From: Syntrophales bacterium
GTDB lineage: Bacteria > Desulfobacterota > Syntrophia > Syntrophales > UBA8958
Reading direction: 5' to 3'
Assembly: GCA_023231165.1 (NCBI GenBank)
Contig: JALNVY010000172.1
Coordinates: 1 to 5,349, forward strand
Length of the DNA stretch: 5,349 bases
The notes beneath the pieces are model-generated. The model did not search any database. It saw only the letters and a program-made list of their open reading frames with translations, and was not told the DNA's origin. Shown here in pieces: positions 1 to 5,349 of this stretch (its first letter is position 1; every line of letters begins with the position of its first letter). Both the position numbers and the translations under genes were made by a program.

Positions 1-34
1 ACCCGGCACTCTAACCAACTGAGCTACACCCACC
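1..34 (-). tRNA. tRNA, 5' part only, probably tRNA-His (cut by window edge)
   Basis: Read on the minus strand, this is the 5' part of a tRNA. It has a 7-nt acceptor strand GTGGGTG (33 to 27), then TA at positions 8-9, D-stem GCTC, D-loop AGTTGGTTA, D-stem GAGT, a G at position 26 and an anticodon-stem strand CCGGG. The window ends at position 32, just before the anticodon, so the identity cannot be read directly. His is inferred from the extra G at 34, which matches the G-1 typical of tRNA-His, from the GTGGGTG acceptor, and from its place after tRNA-Arg, as in other bacterial Arg-His tRNA clusters. The first D-stem pair (10-25) would be a G-U wobble. It lies 8 bp after the tRNA-Arg CCA end and is probably co-transcribed with it. 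A tRNA certainly starts here; its isotype is less sure. Confidence 0.8.
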
Positions 35-42
35 ATATTCTC

Positions 43-119
<77 letters not shown>

Positions 120-141
120 ACGCTTATATAAAAGAGGCAGG

Positions 142-170
142 CTAATATCTCTTTTGACATTTTTTGTCAA
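142..170 (-). promoter_or_regulatory. Sigma-70-type promoter for the tRNA-Arg/tRNA-His unit
   Basis: On the minus strand a perfect -35 box TTGACA (170 to 165) is followed, after exactly 17 bp, by a -10-like TATTAG (147 to 142, 4 of 6 consensus bases). The predicted transcript start is near 134-136, giving a leader of roughly 15 nt before the mature tRNA 5' end at 119. The bases after the -10 box are CCTGCCTC. A GC-rich discriminator like this is a known feature of stringently controlled stable-RNA promoters in E. coli; extending that to this organism is inference. The -35 box is also one arm of an inverted repeat (154-170). Confidence 0.6.
154..170. repeat. Perfect 6-bp inverted repeat with T5 spacer, overlapping the tRNA promoter -35 box
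   Basis: TTGACA (154-159) and its exact reverse complement TGTCAA (165-170) flank five T residues. The right arm doubles as the -35 box of the minus-strand tRNA promoter. The stem is only 6 bp and AT-rich. On the minus strand no T-run follows it, so it is a poor terminator for the gene ending at 205. It could be a protein-binding dyad or chance symmetry around the -35 box. Confidence 0.5.
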
Positions 171-204
171 GCGCCAATCCCACTGCTTTTATGGCGATGT
201 CCAT

Positions 205-1854
205 TTACCTGACAAATCCAGCAATACCATTATATTTATATCCCCTTTTTTGTGCTCCTTCTCCTCTCGGATCGGTAGAGAAAAAATATTGGCCTGTTGA
301 GGGATGCTGCCAGCGGTACAATTCGCGTGTATTGGGCAGACGGCTGGTGGCAATATTTCCGATGGTGCCCTCAAATATATATTCCCGTGATAATTTTCCC
401 CCACCGTTTAACTCATATGAATAGAAATGCAATTGTCTGTGGGGATTATACCATCTATAAAACTCGGTTGTCCCCGGAGTTCCAGGACTAAAAAGACTGA
501 AAGCTATTCCCTGCTTCCGATAATCACGAAAATAAGACGCCTTTGCCTCTCCTTGAGGATTGGTGCTGAGCAGGACATCATTCCCGAAGCTGTACCTGTA
601 AACATCCAGTATTTTCAAACCCGCTTCCAGCGATACCTCGGCATAGAGTTCGATAGCCGCTTCACCACCGTTCGATTCTACGTTCAGGACATATCCATAA
701 GTCCCCGGCAGCAAGCGTGCAGTATCGACAGACACATGAAGATAGTCGATCTCCCTTGTGGTAACGCCAATTTCTGGATAAATTCTTATCCACTTTCCAT
801 TTCCACGGGAAATTTCTTTGCCGATTATTCTTATCCCCTCGACAACGACTCGGCCCAGATTATTGACCATTGTCAGCGTATGAAAACCGGCGCCAACAGG
901 TTCGTTGAGACGATATTCAGCGGTTACGGTCTGTTCACTGTAGGCGTCGATCTGAGTTATCATCCGATTATCGAAATAAAGGCTAATCGTGCGGGCTATC
1001 GGTGACTTCCAGAAATAGAGGATGATTCCCGAACCGGAAAAACGGTATTTCAGGACACTGTTCTGCTGGGCTTCCGGATAACCATCCGCTTCCGACCAAT
1101 GGCCGGTAAATTCGGCAGTGTTTTTTCCAGAACTGCCTGGCTGGTATTGGCCCGTTCCCTGGGTTTCAGGCTGCATAAAGGAAACATAACGTCCCGAAAG
1201 AGCATCGATATCGTCCATCTGACGATCCTTACTTTTTTGATTGACCTTCCATTTCAAGGCCTGCCTGCCCTTGTTGGTGATCTCAATCTTCTTGATAATT
1301 TTCTGCCCTGGCCCCAGGATTCCAAAATCAAGCCGACGGGGTGAAACAGACAAGACCGGTTCCAATGGATATTCCATCACATAAAAAGAAAGTTCGATAA
1401 CCTTTATTTCTCCCCCGACATTCAAGACGACCCCTTCCCGGTGATTGCCGCTGGCTAGTTTCTTATGATAGATAATACGCTTGTTATCGACTTCAAGGTT
1501 GAGGACAACGGTGTAAAGGTCATGGTGATTGTTGTCTTCTCCCGCCGGGGCCAGGGAAGATTTCATGGATATCTTGAGCTTTAAGGGCCGTGCATGTTCG
1601 AGTACCCCTGTCAAAGGCTGTCCCGATTTGCATAGCCAACCCTCGTTAACCTCTGCTGACCATGACTTCCGCTCCGAGTCGGCATAGGTAAGGATGACCA
1701 TTCCTTTCTTTAACTTACCGGCACCAATATCGCCCATGGCTATGGATTCCGGATGGAGAAGAATCGCCGCCCCCCAGCATTTTCCTAGTGTAAGAGGCTC
1801 TACCGCCGCTGCCACAATTAAAATCAAGAACATCCAAAGATAGTTATGCAACAT
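205..1854 (-). CDS. Predicted exported multidomain protein (split BACON-like domain with jelly-roll insert, C-terminal DUF5648-like repeats)
   Basis: This 549-residue protein has no assigned function. Residues 5-19 are hydrophobic, with AAA and small residues up to about 30, fitting a Sec signal peptide; no convincing lipobox is seen. Residues about 50-165 are beta-rich, with a WSAEVNEGWL stretch (65-74) recalling BACON-type domains. Residues 167-205 (LSVSPRRLDFG, then ITNKGRQALKWKVN) match the first half of a BACON-like immunoglobulin fold. Residues 354-408 (KWIRIYPEIG, VSVDTARLLPGTYGYVL, ESNGG) match its second half. Between them, about 220-346, is a module resembling galactose-binding-like jelly rolls (FTGHW, FSGSGIILYF, SLYFDN, IDAYSE, GAGFHTLTMVNN). 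Residues 415-549 hold three DUF5648-like repeats. It probably acts in the periplasm or outside the cell, binding sugar or protein. The ATG at 1854 is the first usual start after the in-frame TAG at 1889-1891; purine-rich GGGAAGGAA lies about 14 nt upstream, which is far for a Shine-Dalgarno site. It is divergent from dprA. Domain names come from pattern recognition only. Confidence 0.9.
   Translation of the reverse strand: MLHNYLWMFLILIVAAAVEPLTLGKCWGAAILLHPESIAMGDIGAGKLKKGMVILTYADSERKSWSAEVNEGWLCKSGQPLTGVLEHARPLKLKISMKSSLAPAGEDNNHHDLYTVVLNLEVDNKRIIYHKKLASGNHREGVVLNVGGEIKVIELSFYVMEYPLEPVLSVSPRRLDFGILGPGQKIIKKIEITNKGRQALKWKVNQKSKDRQMDDIDALSGRYVSFMQPETQGTGQYQPGSSGKNTAEFTGHWSEADGYPEAQQNSVLKYRFSGSGIILYFWKSPIARTISLYFDNRMITQIDAYSEQTVTAEYRLNEPVGAGFHTLTMVNNLGRVVVEGIRIIGKEISRGNGKWIRIYPEIGVTTREIDYLHVSVDTARLLPGTYGYVLNVESNGGEAAIELYAEVSLEAGLKILDVYRYSFGNDVLLSTNPQGEAKASYFRDYRKQGIAFSLFSPGTPGTTEFYRWYNPHRQLHFYSYELNGGGKLSREYIFEGTIGNIATSRLPNTRELYRWQHPSTGQYFFSTDPRGEGAQKRGYKYNGIAGFVR
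208..612 (-). other. Three tandem DUF5648-like repeats (protein residues 415-549)
   Basis: Three units of about 40-45 residues follow one another at the C-terminus. Unit 1 begins near VYRYSFGNDVLLSTN (418-432) and ends in KQGIAFSLF. Unit 2 begins FYRWYNPHRQLHFYS (465-479) and ends YIFEGTIGNIA. Unit 3 begins LYRWQHPSTGQYFFSTDP (512-529) and ends YKYNGIAGFV. The shared pattern is YRW/YRY, then N/HP, then an aromatic FYS/FFS strand, then G-(Y)-x-(Y/F)-x-G-I-A. This is the pattern of the secreted-protein family DUF5648 as I know it. The function of that family is not established. Confidence 0.7.
631..1356 (-). other. BACON-like domain interrupted by a jelly-roll insertion (protein residues 167-408)
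   Basis: The first half (residues 167-205, DNA 1240-1356) and the second half (about 353-408, DNA 631-798) read as one continuous BACON-like domain: FG...G...ITN.G...L.W.V, then WI.IYP..G, then V.VDT..L.PGTY, then SNGG. About 147 residues (206-352, DNA 799-1239) separate the halves, right where a normal domain would pass from LKWKVN to the WI-x-x-x-P strand. The intervening segment has its own jelly-roll carbohydrate-binding-like pattern. The boundaries are estimates by eye. Confidence 0.6.
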
Positions 1855-1891
1855 ATTTCTGCTCTTGGTTCCTTCCCTGATGAATGCGTGC

Positions 1892-1920
1892 TATGTAGCC
1901 GAAATCAACTTCGCTGACAA
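1892..1920 (-). promoter_or_regulatory. Candidate promoter for the exported-protein gene
   Basis: On the minus strand TTGTCA (1920 to 1915, 5 of 6 for a -35 box) is followed by a 17-bp spacer and TACATA (1897 to 1892, only 3 of 6 for a -10 box). This would start transcription near 1885, about 30 nt before the ATG, leaving the purine-rich stretch at about 1869-1878 in the leader. The -10 box is weak, so this is a candidate only. Confidence 0.3.
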
Positions 1921-1931
1921 TAAATATTTAT
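1920..1931. repeat. 12-bp perfect palindrome ATAAATATTTAT
   Basis: This AT-only, perfectly self-complementary stretch lies in the divergent intergenic region. It overlaps by one base the upstream edge of the candidate -35 box of the minus-strand gene. It could be a dyad operator or an AT-rich UP-like element. In AT-rich intergenic DNA it could also be chance. Confidence 0.4.
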
Positions 1932-1969
1932 CCTCGCCGGGATTACTCGTTATCGATCACCCCGTCATT

Positions 1970-1994
1970 GTTAAATTCCTGTCGTTAAATTCCT
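1970..1994. repeat. Tandem 11-bp direct repeat GTTAAATTCCT upstream of dprA
   Basis: Two exact copies lie at 1970-1980 and 1984-1994, separated by GTC, so they repeat every 14 bp. The last base of the second copy is the first base of the TTGACA -35 box at 1994-1999. The exact repetition is seen directly. A regulatory role is inference, and a simple tandem duplication would look the same. Confidence 0.6.
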
Positions 1995-2022
1995 TGACAG
2001 CCCTTGGGATGAGATATATCCT
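1994..2022 (+). promoter_or_regulatory. Candidate promoter for dprA-topA
   Basis: A perfect -35 box TTGACA (1994-1999) is followed after 17 bp by TATCCT (2017-2022, 4 of 6). An alternative -10 box is TATATC at 2015-2020 with a 15-bp spacer. The predicted start is near 2028-2030, only about 8-12 nt before the first possible start codons of dprA. This would give an almost leaderless message unless the ATG at 2052 is used. Confidence 0.5.
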
Positions 2023-2036
2023 TCGCCACTTTTTTT

Positions 2037-3272
2037 GTGATGGCTGAAACGATGACAAACATAACTGATAATCTCAAATACTGGCTGGCCCTGAAGCTGG
2101 TTGAGGGACTGGGAAACATCGGCATCAAGAGCCTGCTAGGGAGCTTCGGGACGCCGGAACATGTTTTTAAAGCCCCCTTGCATCTGCTTGAGACCGTGCC
2201 GGGCATTGGTTCAAAAACAGCACGTCATATCAAAGATTTCAAGCAGTGGGAGCAGGTATATGGGGAAATTGAAAAGGCCCTGCGGATGAATATCGCCATC
2301 CTCACCTGTCAGGATCCCCTCTTTCCGCAGCGCCTCCGCCATATTTACGATTGTCCGGTTCTTATCTATGTAAAGGGTGAACTGCGTGGGCTCGACGTCC
2401 CTGTAGCCGTGGTCGGCTCTAGAAAGGCCAGTGCCTACGGCAAATATACTACGGAAAGACTCTGCCGGGAACTGGCCCTGAGCGGTGTCGCTATTGTGAG
2501 CGGTATGGCCAGAGGTATCGACGCGTCGGCGCACAGGGGCGCATTGTCCGTCAAGGGAAGAACTATTGCTGTTTTAGGCTCCGGCCTGGATGTGATCTAT
2601 CCTCCGGAAAACGAATCCCTCTACTACGAAATATCCGAATGCGGGGCCGTCGTTTCGGAATATTCATTCGGTACGCGACCCAACGCTCCTAATTTTCCAG
2701 CCCGGAACCGGATCATCAGCGGGATATCGCTGGGGGTTGTGGTTGTTGAGGCAACCGAAAAAAGCGGTTCTCTCATTACGGCAAGAATCGCCCTGGAACA
2801 GGGGAGAGAGGTCTTTGCCGTACCGGGCAGCATCGATGAGGCGGGATCGCGGGGAACGAATCGTCTCATCAAGGAAGGGGCAAAACTCGTCGAAGATGTC
2901 GACGATATTCTTGCGGAAATCGGACCGCAAACCTCTCCGGGCGAGTCGATACCCGTCAAAGAGGCCTTTCCTGCCGTCTTCACAGAACATTTATCTAATG
3001 AACCCACCGCGGAACCCACCGATGATTCCTCCGATGAGACGCCTGTGGCTACACGCAATCAACACCGGCAGCGTCGCGATGTTCAAAACGCACTCCTCGA
3101 TGAGAAAGAGCAAGTGTTAATAACTAACCTGTCTTCCCAACCTTGTCCCGTTGATGACCTCATCTCCGCTACCGGCATGTCAGCCTCGGAGATACTTTCC
3201 CTGCTTTTGCATCTCGAACTCAGGGGCCTGATCCGGCAAATGCCGGGGAAAACGTATATTCTTCAGGAGTAA
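2037..3272 (+). CDS. dprA: DNA processing protein DprA (DNA-protecting protein, Smf family)
   Basis: DprA binds incoming single-stranded DNA in the cytoplasm and loads RecA on it during natural transformation; it is also found in bacteria not known to be competent. Residues about 20-70 form a helical SAM/helix-hairpin-helix-like region (VPGIGSKTA, 54-62). The Rossmann-like core spans about 85-295 and has the family motifs VVGSRKASAYG (125-135), SGMARGIDASAH (155-166), YPPEN (188-192), FPARNRIISG (220-229), SGSLITARIALEQGREVFAV (243-262) and GTNRLIKEGA (273-282). A Pro/Thr/Asp/Glu-rich linker (about 297-355) leads to a C-terminal winged helix of DML1 type (about 356-411). At 411 residues it is longer than many relatives (about 360-380), mainly through this linker. 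The start is uncertain: GTG 2037, ATG 2040 and ATG 2052 are in frame and none has a clear Shine-Dalgarno site. topA follows after 4 bp. Confidence 0.97.
   Translation: MMAETMTNITDNLKYWLALKLVEGLGNIGIKSLLGSFGTPEHVFKAPLHLLETVPGIGSKTARHIKDFKQWEQVYGEIEKALRMNIAILTCQDPLFPQRLRHIYDCPVLIYVKGELRGLDVPVAVVGSRKASAYGKYTTERLCRELALSGVAIVSGMARGIDASAHRGALSVKGRTIAVLGSGLDVIYPPENESLYYEISECGAVVSEYSFGTRPNAPNFPARNRIISGISLGVVVVEATEKSGSLITARIALEQGREVFAVPGSIDEAGSRGTNRLIKEGAKLVEDVDDILAEIGPQTSPGESIPVKEAFPAVFTEHLSNEPTAEPTDDSSDETPVATRNQHRQRRDVQNALLDEKEQVLITNLSSQPCPVDDLISATGMSASEILSLLLHLELRGLIRQMPGKTYILQE
3265..3269 (+). promoter_or_regulatory. Ribosome binding site of topA, overlapping the dprA 3' end
   Basis: AGGAG lies 7 nt before the topA ATG (3277-3279), within the last codons of dprA and ending at the first base of its TAA stop (3270-3272). 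The spacing is ideal and fixes the topA start. The overlap suggests translation of the two genes is coupled. Confidence 0.85.
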
Positions 3273-3276
3273 ATTT

Positions 3277-5349
3277 ATGTCCCATTCTTTAGTAATTGTG
3301 GAGTCGCCAACCAAAGTAAAAACGATAAAAAAATTTCTCGGTGCAGATTTTGATGTCCTGGCCACCATGGGTCACATCAAGGATTTGCCCAAGAGTACTC
3401 TGGGCATCGATGTGGATAGAGGCTTTGAACCGAGTTACAATGTTGTCGACAGCAAGAAAAAAATCATGGCAGAGATAAAGAAAGCTGCTCAAAAAGCCGA
3501 GCACATTTATCTGGCCCCCGACCCCGATCGTGAAGGCGAGGCGATTGCCTGGCACGTCGCCCAGGAAATCAACGGGAAGAATAAGATCCTCCATCGCGCC
3601 CTTTTCAACGACCTAACCAAAAATACCGTCCTAGAGGCGATCAGAACCCCCCTCGAACTCAACCTCCCGAAATATGAAGCCCAGCAAACCCGCCGGATAC
3701 TGGATCGTCTTGTGGGCTACAAGATCAGCCCCCTCCTCTGGGATAAGGTCAGACGGGGACTTAGCGCTGGGCGTGTTCAATCCGTCGCAGTGCGAATCGT
3801 CGTCGATCGGGAAAACGAGATTAACAGCTTTATTTCCGAGGAATTCTGGACTATTATCGCCTCTTTGGAGGGGAACAAGCCGCCGGCCTTCGAAGCTAAA
3901 CTGATAAAAATAGACAATAAAAAAGCGAAGGTCACCAATGGTGAGCAATCAACCCAGGTGCTTGAAGACTTAGGCCGTCAGGCTTTTGTCGTCGCCAAGG
4001 TGGACAAGAAGGAAGTCAAACGCTCCCCCTTGCCGCCCTTTACAACTAGCAAACTCCAGCAGGAAGCCTCCCGCTGGCTGCGTTTTTCCGCCAAGAAAAC
4101 GATGAGTGTGGCGCAACAACTATATGAAGGTATCGAATTAGGGGCCGAAGGATCGGTAGGGCTCATCACGTATATGCGAACTGACTCCATGCGTATTTCG
4201 GAGGAGGCGCTGCAAGAAGTTAGGAAATATATCCAGGCCGCTTATGATCCGTCCTATCTCCCTCCCAAACCTCGTTTGTTCAAGAACAGCGCCTCTGCCC
4301 AGGACGCCCATGAGGCTGTGAGACCTTCTTCGATGCTCCACCGTCCCGGGGATATCAAGCAATATCTCAGCCCGGATCAGTTCAAACTGTATCTGCTGAT
4401 CTGGAACCGGTTTATTGCCAGTCAGATGTCCCCGGCCGTTTTCGATCAGACCGTTATCGAAATCATCGCCGGTTCCTGTCTCTTCCGCGCCCAAGGTTCC
4501 ATCATGAAATTTTCTGGTTATATGGAGGTGTATCGAGAAGGAAAAGAAGACAACGGCGCCGATACGGACGAAGAAATGGGAAAGATCCTCCCCGACTTGG
4601 CAGCAGGCGAGATTTTACACCTTCTTGCCTTGACCCCTGAACAAAAATTTACCCAGCCGCCCCCCAGATTCTCCGAGGCGTCTCTCGTCCGGGAACTCGA
4701 AGAGAAAGGCATCGGACGTCCCAGCACCTACGCAACAATCCTCAGCACTATTCAGGACCGGGAATACGTGCTCATGGAAAAAGGGAGATTCCGTCCTACG
4801 GATCTGGGAATGCTGGTCACCGGTTTACTGGTGGAAAACTTCCCCAAGATCCTCGATGTGACCTTCACTGCCTCTCTGGAAAGCCGTCTGGATCTAATCG
4901 AAGAGGGGAAGACTGACCGCATTGGCACCCTCAAGGACTTCTATGAAGACTTTTCGAGGGAACTCAAAGGGGCCTCAGAAAACATGAAGAGCCTCAAAGG
5001 CAAGGGGATTCCCACCGACATGATCTGCGAGAAATGCGGGAGCCCCATGTCCATTAAATGGGGAAAGAATGGCCGTTTTATCGCCTGTACCAATTATCCG
5101 GCCTGTAAAAACACCATGAATCTCCCCGAGGAAGGTAATGGTCAGGGGACTGCGGATGAAAAGACCGCACCTGATCTCAACTGTGAAAAATGCGGGAAAC
5201 CCATGGTCCTCAAAGCGGGGAGATTCGGCAAATTCATGGCCTGCTCCGGTTATCCGGAGTGTAAAAACACGGTTAAAATTATTGCGGGTGATGGAAGCGA
5301 CCGTCCGAAAGCGGAGGTGATTATCACTGACACCCTCTGCGAAAAATGC
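3277..5349 (+). CDS. topA: DNA topoisomerase I (type IA), 3' end beyond the window
   Basis: Topoisomerase I relaxes negatively supercoiled DNA by cutting one strand through a 5'-phosphotyrosine bond and passing the other strand. 691 residues are visible, without a frame break. The TOPRIM domain opens with VESPTK (Glu9) and has the Mg-binding DPDREGE motif (Asp82, Asp84, Glu86). RRGLSAGRVQS (159-169) is conserved. The catalytic tyrosine is Tyr299 in GLITYMRTDS, and AQDAHEAVRPS (341-351) carries the conserved His345. GIGRPSTYATI (478-488) belongs to the toroid domain. Four-cysteine zinc ribbons follow: Cys584/587/604/610, Cys636/639/656/662, and a third beginning at Cys688/691, where the window ends. 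E. coli TopA has 865 residues, so roughly 50-200 residues are probably missing. It lies directly after dprA, an order common in bacteria, and is probably in the same operon. The start is set by the AGGAG at 3265-3269. Confidence 0.98.
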   Translation, partial: MSHSLVIVESPTKVKTIKKFLGADFDVLATMGHIKDLPKSTLGIDVDRGFEPSYNVVDSKKKIMAEIKKAAQKAEHIYLAPDPDREGEAIAWHVAQEINGKNKILHRALFNDLTKNTVLEAIRTPLELNLPKYEAQQTRRILDRLVGYKISPLLWDKVRRGLSAGRVQSVAVRIVVDRENEINSFISEEFWTIIASLEGNKPPAFEAKLIKIDNKKAKVTNGEQSTQVLEDLGRQAFVVAKVDKKEVKRSPLPPFTTSKLQQEASRWLRFSAKKTMSVAQQLYEGIELGAEGSVGLITYMRTDSMRISEEALQEVRKYIQAAYDPSYLPPKPRLFKNSASAQDAHEAVRPSSMLHRPGDIKQYLSPDQFKLYLLIWNRFIASQMSPAVFDQTVIEIIAGSCLFRAQGSIMKFSGYMEVYREGKEDNGADTDEEMGKILPDLAAGEILHLLALTPEQKFTQPPPRFSEASLVRELEEKGIGRPSTYATILSTIQDREYVLMEKGRFRPTDLGMLVTGLLVENFPKILDVTFTASLESRLDLIEEGKTDRIGTLKDFYEDFSRELKGASENMKSLKGKGIPTDMICEKCGSPMSIKWGKNGRFIACTNYPACKNTMNLPEEGNGQGTADEKTAPDLNCEKCGKPMVLKAGRFGKFMACSGYPECKNTVKIIAGDGSDRPKAEVIITDTLCEKC

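Noticed and set aside
154..182. TTGACA at 154-159 as a plus-strand promoter
   Set aside because: No -10-like sequence lies 16-18 bp downstream (ATCCCA region), and no plus-strand gene follows.
154..204. Rho-independent terminator after the exported-protein gene
   Set aside because: The available stems (TTGACA/TGTCAA, and CGCCA/TGGCG with a 15-nt loop) are weak and no T-run follows them on the minus strand.
427..1005. A 192-codon plus-strand open frame
   Set aside because: It lies wholly antisense to the minus-strand exported-protein gene, whose frame shows a signal peptide and recognisable domains. The plus-strand translation shows no domain pattern.
2624..3058. Long minus-strand open frames (up to 144 codons) opposite dprA
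   Set aside because: They are shadows of the strongly conserved DprA frame and have no recognisable motif or start signal.
3631..4494. Minus-strand open frames of 70-118 codons opposite topA
   Set aside because: They are antisense to a clear topoisomerase I frame with its full catalytic motifs.
5338..5349. Third zinc ribbon of TopA with only two cysteines
   Set aside because: The frame is open at the window edge, so this is cutting by the window, not a truncation of the gene.

Overview
The window looks like ordinary chromosomal DNA from a Gram-negative bacterium, with mixed base composition and CCA-encoding tRNA genes. The best guess is Desulfobacterota/deltaproteobacteria. That rests on the tRNA-Arg/tRNA-His pairing, the dprA-topA pair, and a secreted protein built from BACON-like and DUF5648-like modules. 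The lineage is an inference and no single marker here proves it.

Layout. On the minus strand at the left edge are a tRNA-Arg(UCU) gene (43-119) and, 8 bp downstream, the 5' part of a second tRNA, probably tRNA-His, cut by the window edge. A good promoter for this pair lies at 142-170. Next comes a 549-residue minus-strand gene (205-1854) for a predicted exported, beta-rich multidomain protein of unknown function. A 182-bp divergent intergenic region (1855-2036) carries candidate promoters for both directions, a 12-bp palindrome and an 11-bp tandem repeat. On the plus strand follow dprA (single-stranded-DNA-binding protein that loads RecA) and topA (DNA topoisomerase I). topA starts 4 bp after the dprA stop and runs off the right edge after 691 codons.

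How the parts relate. dprA and topA are tightly spaced, and topA's ribosome binding site overlaps the end of dprA, so they are almost certainly co-transcribed; this order is common in bacteria. The tRNA pair is a separate transcription unit. The exported protein is transcribed away from dprA and has no evident functional link to it.

Novelty. I see no CRISPR array, mobile element, defence system or obviously new system. The most interesting object is the exported protein. Its BACON-like domain appears to be split by an inserted galactose-binding-like jelly-roll module and is followed by three degenerate DUF5648-type repeats. The rest is regulatory detail of modest interest.
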